Source: Strongylocentrotus purpuratus
Taxonomy: Eukaryota > Echinodermata > Echinoidea > Camarodonta > Strongylocentrotidae
Assembly (NCBI RefSeq): GCF_000002235.5
Contig: NW_022145613.1
Coordinates: 2,501 to 66,500, forward strand
Length of the DNA stretch: 64,000 nucleotides
Direction: 5' to 3'
Shown: positions 47,626-59,488 of the stretch, one piece after another
Layout: each line of letters begins with the position of its first letter
How positions within the stretch are numbered: the first letter of the stretch is position 1
Made by a program: the position numbers and the translations under genes
Notes under the pieces: model-generated
Seen by the model: only the letters and a program-made list of their open reading frames with translations
The model's database searches: none
What the model was told of the DNA's origin: nothing

Positions 47626-50600
47626 ATGGCGATGAGACACTGGACAGGTAGACTTACATCCCTACGCCAGGTGATACTCCACAAACAGGAGAGCTACCTT
47701 GTAAAGAAGCGCTTTCTTCATGGAAGAGGATCTGGGCGAGGGAAGAGCAGAGACACTCCTAATCTGATTATGGAGGTGAATTTCAAGCACACATTTTGTT
47801 CATATTAGCATGCAGGCTCTAAAGATATTAAATGAAACATCAGTAGCCCCTCGTATAAAGAGGTGCGATTCAATCGCAAGTTTGAAGTCCCTTATCTCTC
47901 ACGTACATAGTTGCAATTGTCATAAATAGCAAAAAAGTTGCGATTAATCACAACTCATTATAAAACAGGGCCCTGTTGTAAATAAAATAATTATGAACTC
48001 AGGGAAAAATTTGAAATTTTGACATTCATTCGGCATCTTGAAATTCCCTCGTGTGTATTGTACATGCATCAATATTCCCTGATCAGTATGCACAACTTTC
48101 CTAATATTTTTTCCCAACTTCTTGAATAATTTTCTGATAATATTCAGTGAAACTTGCTGGCAAGATTGACTTGCCATTTAGATATTACTTGGAATCCAAC
48201 CTTTAATTGCAATAAATGAATGAATGAATAGAATGCTTCATCTGGTTCTGTTTAATCAGGTCTATTGAATGATCATTTTGCTCTCCTCTCACTTAGGATA
48301 AGCCGGTAGTAGATGCACATAGTCTTCACAAACCAGTCATGGTAGAGGAAGTGTTATCCTTCTTTGCTCCACAGGCAAACCAGGTTAGTATAGATTCCCC
48401 TAGGCTTTGTGCTAAATATATGGGTCAGTATAACTAACGGTGGAGATGTCATGGTCTAGTAGGTATGTTGCCAGATTATGAAGGATATAGAAAAGAATTG
48501 AGTTCCTGCCATAGCACTAGTGTCCTTTGGTAAGGCATTAACCCGCATTTTCCACTCTCCGCCCAGGTAAAGTAACTGGTAACCTGGTATGAAACAATTC
48601 CTTGAATATTTGATTTCCTTTAATGGTAGCCAGGCTAAAATGATTGCAGGCAACTCAGGATAACAATAATAATAAGAATAATGATATTAATAATTTTAAA
48701 CAAGTAATAAAGATATGATAATGATAAAATAATAAAGATGATTAGGTTAATAGTGTAGTATTAATGACTGCTTTGAGAGAAATAGTTGTTTTTTTACGCT
48801 CAAGGGAAGGTTAGAATTGTGCTATTGCCCGAGGCGTGCCGAGGGCCATAGCCCAATTGTAACCTTCCCGAGAGCGTATAAAAACAACTATTTCTCGAAT
48901 ATTAAAGCAGTCATTAATACTTTTATATGACGAAAACAAAAGAGTCAACTAATGACACCACCTTGGCCTTTCTCTAGTTTATCTGCATGGTTGTTTTTTA
49001 TGAGTGTATCTTTGAGAGTAGACTAGATCTAGATTCTACTAGTCTAAGCAAGATATTTTTACAATTTTGGGGGTGGGCCGGCCCTGTGGGTAATATGGAG
49101 AAGAACCTGCGCCGTCATATGACACCTCACTTATTGAGTATCACCTTCAGGATCACAACAGATAAAGGTTTGAATCTCGAATTGGAAAAAAAAAACTTGA
49201 CTTTTTTTGCATGGTCGCGCAATGCACGTAGACTGCATAGAGACTGCATTGCGTGCAATCTCTATGGGAAGAATTTTAACACACAACATCGGGTGCGCAA
49301 TCAGATCTGTTTTCGTCTAGATCTAAGTCTATGCTTTTTCAGCAACTAAACTAACATGTTAATGGATAATTTCACGTACCCTTTTTGTTGTTCTTGCTGT
49401 CAGCGAGTCTTGCATTTGATAAGTTGAAATCTTGGGAGAGTTTCTTTAGTCATTTTTGTCTTGTTTGGAATTGTCGTCTTGTATGAAAATACCGACCAAT
49501 TCTTCGCACACATACGGTATCCTCGATCGCTCAAACCATTTTTAACATGTAAACCTATGGGTAACCATGGTTACTGAGATTTTAGAACTATTTTTTAGAA
49601 CTATTACATGGGTTTGGAATTTTACCGGGAATTTTACAGGAATAGTTAAAGTTTATGAATGCAATTTCGACCAATCAGATGGCTGGATTTCTTAAGTGAG
49701 GTATATAATAATAATTACAAAAACTACTACTAATAGTGAGAATGATATGATAACAATACTACTACTGTATGTTTGACTTCATTTTGACTCATTGTGTTTT
49801 AAAATGAAACTGAGTTTACTTCTAGTCATTTACATTCTAGTTCTCATTGAGTTACTACTGTTTAATGTCGAAATGAGAAAATATCCCCAAAGTCAGCAAT
49901 ATTATGATACCATACTTTTTTGTGTGTATTTAGATATTTTAGCTTTATTCTTGCTCTAAATATTGCTTTGAATTGAAAACTACATATTCCTGATGCCATG
50001 TGTGATGAAACATGGACTTGTCTGTTTTTAACATACATGTATGTATGTAGACAACACCTGTACAGCAAGAGATGATGACAAGAGTATGTTTGACTTCATT
50101 TTGACTCATTGTGTACAGGTATATATTGACATGACATTTGGTGGAGGAGGTCATACGCAGGCACTGATGAAATGTGCTCCAGGAATCACAGTGTATGGTC
50201 TAGATAGAGATCCTTTCGCTCATCAGATTGCACAGAAACTTAGTCTACATCATAAGTAAGTCACACATTATTAGAGCGACAAAACTGTTAATTTATATAT
50301 TTGATACATTCCCAGTCAAGTGATTAGACCGCTTGACTACACCTCTACAATAATTATTATTACCTCAGTAGCATTATCAATTATCATCATAGTCATTATA
50401 ATCATCAAGTTATTGTAAATTTCATTAGTAACATGTCACAGAAATATTGTCATTGAAATTTATAAGTGATCAGGAAAACTGCTTGTCCACGCAAACTACA
50501 TGTACTATCCCTCCCCACCACCAATCAGACCATGTCATTTATCATTGCATCAAACCTGATTAATCAATAGTAGAGGCTCCCCAGATACTCCCCAGACACT

Positions 50601-53180
50601 CAACTCTAGCTCCACCGCCATCCTCCTGTCCACAAAAAGGGACTTGTGTCAATAGTGTTTCTATAAAACAGGCCACTAACTCTGCTGCCCCAACACCACA
50701 CAACAAAATTGAGAGCAGCAAAGCAAGTATTCAGAGTGGACCGACGCGCACCAACCAAGTCCAAACATCCTATCCCCTGACCATCCACTCCCAATGATGC
50801 AAATGATTCAACAAGCGACACTGTGCAACTGATAGACAAAATGAGACGACTTCCACAGACTCGTATCTCAGTAACATCAAAGATACCAACACCAGACTGA
50901 CTACATACCAAACTATATAACATCATCCCTAATAGCAAAAAATGGTCGTTGTGGAATTGGTCTCAAGGCGGGACTTAGGTATAATAAACAGAGATAGACA
51001 GGGGGAAAAATTACTATGAAAGATTATGAGAGGGTCTTTCATAGCAACTTGACTTTAATTCTTCATGTGATATGTACATGTAACCCTAATTTTTAAAAGA
51101 AGTCGATTCATACCAATTCAAAATATGATCTTTTTAAATTGATGATAATGATTGACTTGGTTTTGAACCGAGACCTCCCAGTTACGAGACCACTGCTCTA
51201 CCACTGATCCATTGCGCCTTCCTTTTTAATCATTAAATGTTCACAGGGGTCAGTTATGTCCGTTGCTTGGAAAGTTTAGTGAGGTGAAGGATCTTCTTTC
51301 TCAGAGGGAGGTGTCAATGGTTGATGGAATACTGATTGATGCAGGCTGTTCATCCTTTCAGTTTGACTCCCCCGAGAGAGGCTTTGCTCTTAGTCAAGAT
51401 GGACCTCTTGATATGAGAATGGATGCAAACAGGTAGGTTCTATACTTCCAGTATTTCCAATGTATATCTAAGGGTGGGCCAGGGGGGGGGGTACATTTTG
51501 CCCCCCCCCCCCCCCTGACAAAAAAGGGTTGGCCATGCATAGAATGTCTTAATATGAAAAAAATCCCTGAGTATTGACATGTTTACAAAAAATTCATCAC
51601 TTTATAGATACGTACTGAAGTTAGTTGCTGATTTTCATAGTTATTGATATTTCATTAGATATAAAATGAGATATAAATTTGAGCAAAAATTGCTAAGAAG
51701 CATTGTCAAAGCATTGTTAAGCACTTTGATATAAATGTTTTATGAAAAGCGCTATATAAGTAAAAGTTATTATTATTATTAACAATATTGCATGGGTAAC
51801 TAAAATCACTTGTTATGTGTTTGATTGTTTTTCATTTTAAAGTAAAATACATGTTTAAATTTTCAAATCTTCATTATTAACTGAAAGAATTGTCAAATGT
51901 CAGGGATATGATTATGTGCCAGAGGTTATTTGTAGATATTATGTTGAACCATGATGTATAAGATTTACGGTAACAATATGTGAGTTAGTGTCTAAAAGTA
52001 AAGAAAAATAAAGAGAAATATAAAGAGAAAAAGAAAGAGAGAGAGGCAGAAGGGAAGGATTGAGACTGGCAGATCAAATTAAAAACTGTCTCAAGTCTTA
52101 CCTGTTCACCGGCTATCATTAATTGCAATACATTTGTATTTAGATCATAATTTGTATATTCAAAGTACTCCTCTCTATCTTACTGTTTTCTTTTCTCACT
52201 AAATAACTCTCTCTCTTCCTTTCTTAAAAGTGCCGAATTTTTAAAATGCAGTTGATATATGTAATTAGATTGTAGTTTTGGTTAGTGGTTTGATTTGGTG
52301 TTCTGAATTGAAGTTACATGCATGCTATTCTCTTTTGATCTTTCTATGTCTCCTTTCTGTTTCTCTATTCCTAAAAGGCCATGGGGACTGCATTGTAGTG
52401 ATACGCACCATAGAAATTTAGTTAATTATTTTTTTATCATTCCTTTTGTTCTGCAGAATCCCATCACAACCGACTGCAGCTGATGTGGTAAACTCATTGG
52501 ACCATGTGACTCTCACTCAGATCTTGCGCACATATGGGGAAGAATCAAATGCCAAAAAAATCGCCCAGGCCATCATAGATTATCGCACAAATTTTAACAC
52601 TTTCTCTTCTACATCAGAACTGGCAACAGTGATAGCATGTTGTCACACCCACAGAGATGCTAAAAGTAATCGAGACAAGCTTGGCCGTCATGCACATACA
52701 GCTACCAAGACTTTTCAAGCATTGCGAATCTTTGTGAATAATGAACTGAATGAATTAGCTGTGGCTGTAGAGGCAGCTTGGGACCTCATGAGACCAGGTG
52801 GCAAGCTAGCTGTTTTGACCTTTCACTCTCTGGAAGATAGGGTTGTTAAGAGATCTCTACAGGGCAGGCATGTGGCCGAGAGGGGGACATCATTGCGACA
52901 GAAGAGGGTGGAGTCTCACAAGGACAATGGTGCACAAAAGTGGGAAGTAGTCAAGAGAAATGAGCTCTGTGCAGATGATGAAGAAATAAATATGAACCCT
53001 CGAGCAAGATCTGCAAAGCTCAGAACTGCCATAGCTGTAAACAAGTTTAGCAGTTGTATTTCATCTGATATTCAACAGATTTTACAAAAGGAGGGGGGGC
53101 AAAGTCAAACATATGTGCAGAGTACACTGCATACACGAGCGCTTCTTGGAGAGGTCCTACTTCTGAGTTTAAGCAATTGA
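47626..53180 (+). CDS. METTL15: 12S rRNA N4-cytidine methyltransferase (five exons)
   Basis: METTL15 is the mitochondrial homologue of bacterial RsmH/MraW; it uses SAM to methylate N4 of a cytidine in 12S rRNA, supporting mitoribosome assembly. Exons: 47626-47775, 48297-48383, 50119-50255, 51247-51432 and 52457-53180, all GT-AG and in phase, giving 427 residues (human about 407, from memory). The basic, acid-poor N-terminus ([20 protein letters not shown]) fits a mitochondrial presequence. Family signatures: [16 protein letters not shown] motif [102 protein letters not shown] and [10 protein letters not shown]. The catalytic domain looks intact. The last ~45 residues after the RSAKLR motif are an extension I do not recognise. 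Confidence 0.94.
48440..48690 (+). mobile_element. Diverged SINE copy in METTL15 intron 2
   Basis: GCACTAGTGTCCTTTGGTAA, then GGCATTAA (48514-48541), matches the body of the SINE at 15698-15917. The tRNA-like head (about 48440-48510) is too decayed to show clear A and B boxes. The element ends in an AATAATAATAAG tail near 48665-48680. Confidence 0.6.
48757..48921. mobile_element. Long hairpin (foldback MITE) in METTL15 intron 2
   Basis: The outer arms AGTATTAATGACTGCTTT (48757-48774) and AAAGCAGTCATTAATACT (48904-48921) pair perfectly. Inner blocks GAGAAATAGTTGTTTTT, ACGCTC, GGGAAGGTTA, AATTG and GCTAT also pair with the far arm. The apex is GCCCGAGGCGTGCCGAGGGC. About 165 bp. Confidence 0.9.
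51150..51222 (-). mobile_element. SINE head fragment in METTL15 intron 3
   Basis: The minus strand carries a tRNA-like head: A box ATGGATCAGTGG (51212-51201), GTAGAGCAGTGGTCTCGTAA and B box GGTTCAAAACC (51169-51159), ending with 'aagtcaat' as in the SINE at 15.7-15.9 kb. The body is missing or unrecognisable. Confidence 0.75.
51700..51782 (+). repeat. Non-LTR retroelement 3' end with (TTA)n tail
   Basis: 'aagcactttgatataaatg' is followed by 'aaaagcgctatataagtaaa' and an (ATT)n tail. This is a 3'-end layout I recognise from widespread LINE-type elements. It is a 5'-truncated fragment in METTL15 intron 4. Confidence 0.6.
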
Positions 53181-53219
53181 GGAATTTCAAGAGAGTTGTC
53201 TTGATGAGCGATAGAAACA

Positions 53220-53370
53220 CACCTACTCTTTCTCTTCTTTCTTCATGTTATTTTCTCTTTTTTTATCCTTTTTCTCCCGTCGCTCCCTCTTTTCCCCTTA
53301 TTTCTTTCTCTTTTCCCTTTGTTATGTAGGGGTGCAGTTGATTCACCCCCTCGCCACGAATCCACCACTG
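53220..53370. mobile_element. Decayed hAT-like right end
   Basis: A pyrimidine-rich tract (53225-53325) followed by CGCCACGAATCCACCACTG ending at 53370 mirrors the layout at 2195-2412 (pyrimidine tract then GGATCCGCCACTG), with diverged terminus. It lies directly after the METTL15 stop, so it is probably part of the 3' UTR. Confidence 0.45.
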
Positions 53371-53494
53371 ATTTATACATTTATGCATGCCTTACGTATA
53401 GCTTGCAATGGGGTTGGGTTTCCATCCTATCCAATACATTGTTGACGTTGATGTTTTACCTTCTTTTTGCTTTTTCTTTTCTTTTCTTCTTTAA

Positions 53495-54026
53495 AGGTAC
53501 TATGTCCCTTTTGCAACAAACCTCAAATGCTGCAGAACTTTGCAGGAATTATGAATATGTCATGTATGTCCTATCTGTGAAATTTAAACGTTAGCAGTGT
53601 CCTCATATTCAAATTATGCAAGGAAACCTGTTTACTTGCTAGACTTCACTGTCAGACACTATTGAGTGACTGACTGGCTTTTTTTCTTCTTTGGTAATAA
53701 CATACATGAAAAGAGTTGTAAAGGGTACATGAGCATTTGTCTACATCAATAGCCCACTTCTTGTGATGGCCAAGATTAAACTGATTGAATCTTTGCGCAG
53801 CATAAAACGTATGACCATTCGGTACAATTGTCTGAAAATCAAGACTATTACTTTTGGGCTCTATAGCCCTAAAGTCGATTTGACAACTAATAGTCGTTAT
53901 TTTCCCATTTGAAGACGTTTTCAAGCCCCATCTTTTTTAGGGAAGTTCTAAATTAGTATTATCTTTCAAATGCAGTTGGAATTTAACTTTTTCATTTTTT
54001 TGGCCTGCAAATGGGACATAGTACCT
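53495..54026. mobile_element. TTAA-flanked MITE, family B, copy 1
   Basis: TIRs AGGTACTATGTCCC (left) and GGGACATAGTACCT (right), followed inward by TTTTGCA/TGCAAAT, with TTAA on both sides (53491-53494, 54027-54030). 532 bp and no transposase. A second copy begins at 63599 and leaves the window. The first bases (AGGTA.TA) resemble family A at 16072. Confidence 0.88.
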
Positions 54027-54049
54027 TTAACACTCTACCCCCTTTTTTA

Positions 54050-54120
54050 GGCTGAGCTAATGCTGGGGGTTAGGGGGGGGGGGTCACAGCCGATAAGGCC
54101 CCCACCTGGATCTGCCACTG
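54050..54120. mobile_element. hAT-like right-end fragment
   Basis: G run (54073-54083), C-rich join, then CTGGATCTGCCACTG ending at 54120. It lies directly next to the TTAA MITE. No left end was found. Confidence 0.45.
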
Positions 54121-54544
54121 TATCTACTGTGGAATAGGACAGATCAAATAGACCATTTTCATAATGTGATGCAATAATTGTATTCCAGTAGTAAGAATGT
54201 GAATTGCATACATTACGTGTTGTATGTTGGACAAGCCATAATGTTTCTCTCTCAACAGGCGATTTTAAGTGCATAGATCTTTGTAATAATAATAACAATA
54301 ATAATATGTCTTGTTTACCCAGGGTAGCCTCATCAGTATTCATACTGTTCTCCCTGTTGAACTTGAATTGTTTATAACAGGTGAATGAGATAATTTGAAA
54401 CATGGCACTTTAAAAAGATTTATGCATTAAAAAAATTTGTATTGAGAGAGAAACTTTAAATATTTAATGCAGCATTATGCGTAGCTTGCAGCGTGGTTTG
54501 GGTTTCCAATCCTATCCAATGCATTGCCCACTCAAATACTTAAG

Positions 54545-54670
54545 GTAGTGAGCTTCTGTTTCTTCTTCTTCTCCTTTTTCTCCTTCTTCTTTTTCTTCTT
54601 TTCTTTTCTTTTTTCTCTCCCCCTCTTTCTCTATTCTTTTCTTCACTTTTACCTTCTTATCTTTTTCATA
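54545..54670. repeat. Pyrimidine-rich low-complexity tract
   Basis: About 110 bases, nearly all T and C (ttcttcttctcctttttctc and similar). It is of the same character as the tracts inside hAT-family copies, but no terminus is adjacent. Confidence 0.6.
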
Positions 54671-55073
54671 GCAGGGAAACTATGCAAAATGGCAGGAAAC
54701 ATAAATCAGCTTGAGCATGTTAAAAAACATTTGTTGGTGAAACTTATATTTGTTTCTTGTATAATTGGATTTTGAATCTACAATTTATGAATAAAAAGGA
54801 ACGATATAATAAGTCTGCTTTTGAAGCCTTGTATCAAAATACATGTATATTCAGCTCATATATGTGAAGAAATTGAAGTAAATTATAGTTTGTAAAGTTA
54901 CATTTACTATTTGACAAGCTTATTTTTAATTTACACCCTTGTGAACAGTTTGAAATATCTGTGAGTTTAAAGGGCAATACAACCCTTGTAATAAGGTCAT
55001 TTGTATGAAACCAGAAAAATAAGATAAACATAATAGCAAAAGTTTGAGATAATTTGGACCAATAAAAAGACAA

Positions 55074-55219
55074 TTGAAGAGCTCGGTTCCAAATGGACCA
55101 CTTTTTGGAGGTGTCGGTGTTTGAGGCTACTTGAAATGTGTACATTTTTTAAAAATGCAAAAAAAGTCAATTTTGATTTTAAAAATGGTAGTAGTACCTT
55201 TTGGAACCGAGCTCTTCAA
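55074..55219. mobile_element. Short MITE with 20-bp TIRs
   Basis: TTGAAGAGCTCGGTTCCAAA (55074-55093) is matched by TTTTGGAACCGAGCTCTTCA plus A (to 55219), with one mismatch. 146 bp. No clear target duplication beyond AT-type bases. Confidence 0.8.
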
Positions 55220-55479
55220 TGAATGTTTGAAATATGAGATCACTAAATGAGTGCAAATCTCAAATTGGCAATTTGATCCTTGGATTGGCACCTCCAGATG
55301 TAACAAAACAATCAGTTTATGTTTTTCTCCCAACTGCCTTCTCCCTTTGGTCGCCACTCAAAATATATTATGAATAGCATAATATCATACATCCTATAAA
55401 GACAAAGACCCTCCTGAGTCATACATTTTTTGATGAAAATTCGAAATTTTAATCATTTTGTGTGTTGGAACAAATGGGA

Positions 55480-56290
55480 AAGTTGTCCGCTACTACATCA
55501 CAGAAATATTACCGATTCAGCTAGTTTCAAGAGCCCATGCCTATAGTGATTACAACTTTCAAACATTCATAACTTTCTCAGTTTTTGTCCAATTTTATTC
55601 AACATTTACCAGTCTGCTTCTCTGACTTGTCTGCTTTCTTCTAGAGGACTTTGTTATCAAGGTTTGATTTCCCTTTAACAATTCAATGATTCTCATTCAG
55701 GTATGAGCAGAACCTTATACCCATACTCTAATCATGAATACATGTTATAAAACTAGTAGTTACACTCTTCCTTGTCAGAGCTGAAAAAGTAGCTTAACAG
55801 ACATGGCAGCCTGTGTGTATTGGATTTTTGTCTGCTTTTTGTAATCCTTTATAGCTTTGCTTCACCATATTAAGTGGTCTATGGAAAGATCGTATCAGTT
55901 ATCTGTATTCCCTTCATCACAACTTGCTACAGAAAAATCGAATCAGAAGCTCTTGTGATATAAAATACTGAGAATCAAAGAAAGAATGTTTTTACCAAAG
56001 ATTTCTACCTTATTTTACACCAATGAGGTTTTTTTTTAAAAGATAAAATCATGCTTTAAAGTACTTCAATCCATTAGAATACCAATTTGTTTGTAGTACA
56101 GAGCTATTGAGAGGGGAGCTCCTAAGATATGCCACAGAGTTGCCCAAAAATCTCAACTTCAAAAATTCATAAGTTTCTCATATTTAACTGAATTTTTACT
56201 CAAACTTTCACTGACCTGTTGCTGTCATTTTTGTCTGCTTCTATTGAAACCAACCTAAATTAGGACTTTCCCTTTAATTTGTTTCAATTC
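55480..56290. repeat. Two copies of a dispersed repeat family
   Basis: 55480-55680 and 56095-56285 each carry 'aactttcaaacattcataac' or 'aacttcaaaaattcataagt', then a 'tttctca', 'tttactcaaactttcactga' and 'tgcttct' series, ending in 'ttccctttaa'. They resemble 4740-4920 and 7740-7960. Not coding. Confidence 0.5.
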
Positions 56291-56925
56291 ATGTTTATCA
56301 CTCAGGCCTACTTAACCTGAGTGCTTTGGTGAATTCTGTATTGGGATGAATTGAATACATTGAACCTAAATCTTATTGGGACAAAGAAAATTACCTGGTC
56401 GTAATGAAACCTTGTAATAGCAGGGATAAAGTTCAAAAGAACACAGATAAATTGGATTTGTAAAATTCCTTGTTTTAACACTGTTGTTCATTTCATGTTA
56501 TCATATTGTAGTCATTTATTTGGTTTTAAAGTTTCCATGATTAAATGCAAAAGTGCATTGGGGATTGCCATACAGTTCACAACCCATCTATTCCTAATCT
56601 TTGCTCTTAAGACTGGTGATTACATACTTTTTTGTAACTGCACCTAAGGGATTTGATTGATGTTATTAGTCGTGTAGGTGTATATATACATTTATATCAT
56701 GGACTATACAGAGATATAGTATACATACCATGTATACATTAACAGAATCACCCAAGAAACTGATATTTATTTAGCTTACTTCTATGAATGAGGTTTATTC
56801 TGTCATCAAATCAGCAATTCCACAGACCAATTCAAGAAATAAACGAAACCATACCTCTTTCTTAAATAGCTTAAACCCTTTTCATTGTGTTTTTTTGTGT
56901 GTGTTAAAAGGATTCCTGAAGTGGT

Positions 56926-57060
56926 ATTTATTATGATGATGATTATAATGATGATGATGATAATGGTGGTAATGATTATAAAAAGAATATTAATAATAAT
57001 AATAATCATAATCATATTCATAATAACAATATGAATGATAATAATCACAGTGTGCTCCAT
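56926..57060. repeat. ATG/ATA-rich trinucleotide microsatellite
   Basis: Irregular (GATGAT)n, (TAATAA)n and (CATAAT)n units. This gives a spurious isoleucine-rich frame on the minus strand. Confidence 0.8.
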
Positions 57061-57118
57061 CACATTTAGTCACTAGCGAGCTTATACTCTCCTGTTATGA
57101 CATTTAAACTTCCTTTAA

Positions 57119-57603
57119 AGGTAATACAAAGTTTAGGTATGGGGTCATGAATTTAGTTCAAATTAACATATTGGAAGCATATGCGATTTTACAATATTCA
57201 ATGATCGTTGTCGCGGTTGAAATCGAGTCTAAAGTTATGAAATTGTAAAATAATAAACTCTTTATGTTGTAGAGCTCCCTCTCGAGACTGATATTACTTT
57301 AGTTTTAAAACAATAATTCTTGACTACAACCGACCGGTTTGCTATTCCCGTTTGGAAATTATATATCACTGCATATTCTGGGATTTTCATGGTCGCAGCT
57401 ACCATGGCATTATTTGAAATATTTGAAATTTACCAGGAGCACCGGTAACTTTTTGATTATTCTATTTTGCGAAAGCAGAAGTGTTCTAGGGGCTATATTT
57501 TCTAGTGCTTATAAAACATCATCAGGGGCATCCAAATATATCAAAATTTTAAAGAATTACTATCCATCCAATTTTCAAAATTTTCCCAAAACTTTGCATT
57601 ACC
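57119..57603. mobile_element. TTAA-flanked MITE, family A, copy 2 (inverted)
   Basis: Ends AGGTAATACAAAGTTTAGG and CAAAACTTTGCATTACC, with TTAA on each side (57115-57118, 57604-57607; one T seems lost at the right end). The interior is a diverged reverse complement of 16072-16571 (shared GGTCATGAATTT, GATCGTTGTCGCGGTTGAA, GAGCTCCCTCTCGA, GAAGTGTTCTAGGGGC). Confidence 0.82.
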
Positions 57604-57609
57604 TTAAAA

Positions 57610-59338
57610 TGAAGGGATGGATTATATTCTGGGATTTTAACAAAATCTATACGTATGCAATTATAAGCTTGTTTGCATAGTTAGGCTGTAGCAGACGTCA
57701 TGCGGTTGGTTTGCATTATTAACTATAAAATGACCTATCATTGCCGGAAAGGGGGAAGCCAGAAATGTTGGTATAAAAAAATAATATGAGGATCAAGATT
57801 ATCTTGATTTCTACTGAATTCATGTAGTTGAATCGGGTTAACTTGTACATTGAATAGCCTGTTTGATGAATGCTATTAGGAGTCGATGATTTTGTTTGGA
57901 AAATGTTCCCCAGACATTGAAAGAATAGAAAAAAGGAGGATAAAAACAAAGAAGAAAAGATAAAGAAGATAATGGAAAAGAAATGTGTAGTTAATTTAGT
58001 TTATTTCTTTATTAAAAAATTACATCCGTCATCAGACGGCCTTTCAGTGATACATCAAACAATAACATAGTCATAAACAATTTGACATGGTAACATAGTA
58101 TAACTATAACAATCACACACGCGGAAAGAGAATGTTCATGTATTAAAGTGCAATTGAAAGGTTGACATGCACTAAAAACATACAAAAAAAACATTGAAGT
58201 AGTACAATCATTCTTCGCGAGTTGTTAGGATTTGGTTTGCGAAACTGGCTATTAAACTGCTTAGTGAGTCCACTGAAATCAGGTAAATGAATGCAAAAAT
58301 ATGCAAGATCAAACATTTATCATATTTCATCTTTCTTAATGGAATAACCACCCTAATTCTAAAGGGTTTAACCGTCCTTATACGGATTCAATTATTAACT
58401 AATTGCAAACCGTCCATGCGTACGGAGCTAATCATCGGGAGATAATCAATTTCATTACTATCGCGGCCTTTCATAGGTCTGACAGTATCAATTCATCTCA
58501 TCACGCGTAAATGGTATCCATGAAGAGGAGTGGTGGTCGGGCGAATCGGGTTTGGCATCCTGTCGCCTCTTTACTGTTGTATGGCCTGAAGGATAATTAG
58601 GTACACGTCCCTAAATGCTTATAGAACTTTATAGAGCCAAACATAACAACCCAAAACTCGTGGCACAACGGGTTATTGGCCAGGGGAGGGGGGGGGGCAG
58701 TTAAATGATTTTATAAACTTAATAAAATAAATAAAGTTATATTACATATATAAAATACATACAAATATATATAAATTATACTAATCTTATTCTTGGTTTA
58801 TACAGAGCTTGGTATATCGGCGATATCTCTAAGCTTTTTACTTGCATATTTTACCGAGGTTATCGGATTTAGTCTTGCCTGCACACAATGAATACACATT
58901 CTCCCCTCCCTGGGGAGCATTCCTGCCAGGCGCCATTTTACAGACGCTCACAATGCTGAGCAAACTATGATTAATTTCGCATCCTCCTGGGTACCCATTT
59001 AACACCTTGGTTGAGAGTGGTAAATGTGGATTACAATCATGATGCCATCACGGTACCTTACATTCCAATGTTCCCATTATATTTCTTCTCAAACGGGTCA
59101 TGGTGCAGTGTTCTACTTCCTAATGCAAACCAAGCTTTACAGAAATTAAGTTGAATTTCCTAAGGTCATCTGCTTCATTTTCAATGTCATCTTTTTGCAA
59201 TCTCTATAACGTAAAACGCGACGAAGGAAATTATGATATAAATTTAAGGTAAACTTCGTAACAAGCAGCATCTATATACCAAGTAAAGAAATTGAAGTTC
59301 AGTACTTGCTCAAAATAAATTGTGAAAACCATAGTACT
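57610..59338. other. Intergenic sequence without recognised genes
   Basis: I see no supportable coding region. The stretch 58900-59130 contains 'gggtacccatttaacacctt', 'ggttgagagtgg' and 'aatgtggatt', which looks like a dispersed repeat, but no second copy is in the window. A G run is at about 58684-58696. Confidence 0.45.
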
Positions 59339-59488
59339 CAGGGGCGTACGCAGGATTTTTTCAAGGGGGGGTTTTAAACAAAACAAAGGGGGGTTTTAGG
59401 GGGGTTTTCTTAAAAATATACACATAAAAAATGCTAAAGGGGGGGGGTTTAACCCCCAAAACACCCCCCCCCCCTGCGTACGCGCCTG
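59339..59488. mobile_element. Complete 150-bp hAT-like MITE with 8-bp TSD
   Basis: Starts CAGGGGCGTACGCAGG and ends CCTGCGTACGCGCCTG. Flanks ATAGTACT (59331-59338) and ATTGTACT (59489-59496) match at 7 of 8 positions. The interior is only G/C runs and 'tatacacataaaaaatgc'. This is the minimal member of the family seen at 30638, 36613 and 60816. Confidence 0.9.

Noticed and set aside
50606..50938. 110-residue minus-strand frame in METTL15 intron 3
   Set aside because: No recognisable domain, no splice or start support, and it lies inside a confirmed intron on the opposite strand.
56806..57063. Isoleucine-rich membrane protein on the minus strand
   Set aside because: It is an ATA/ATG microsatellite.
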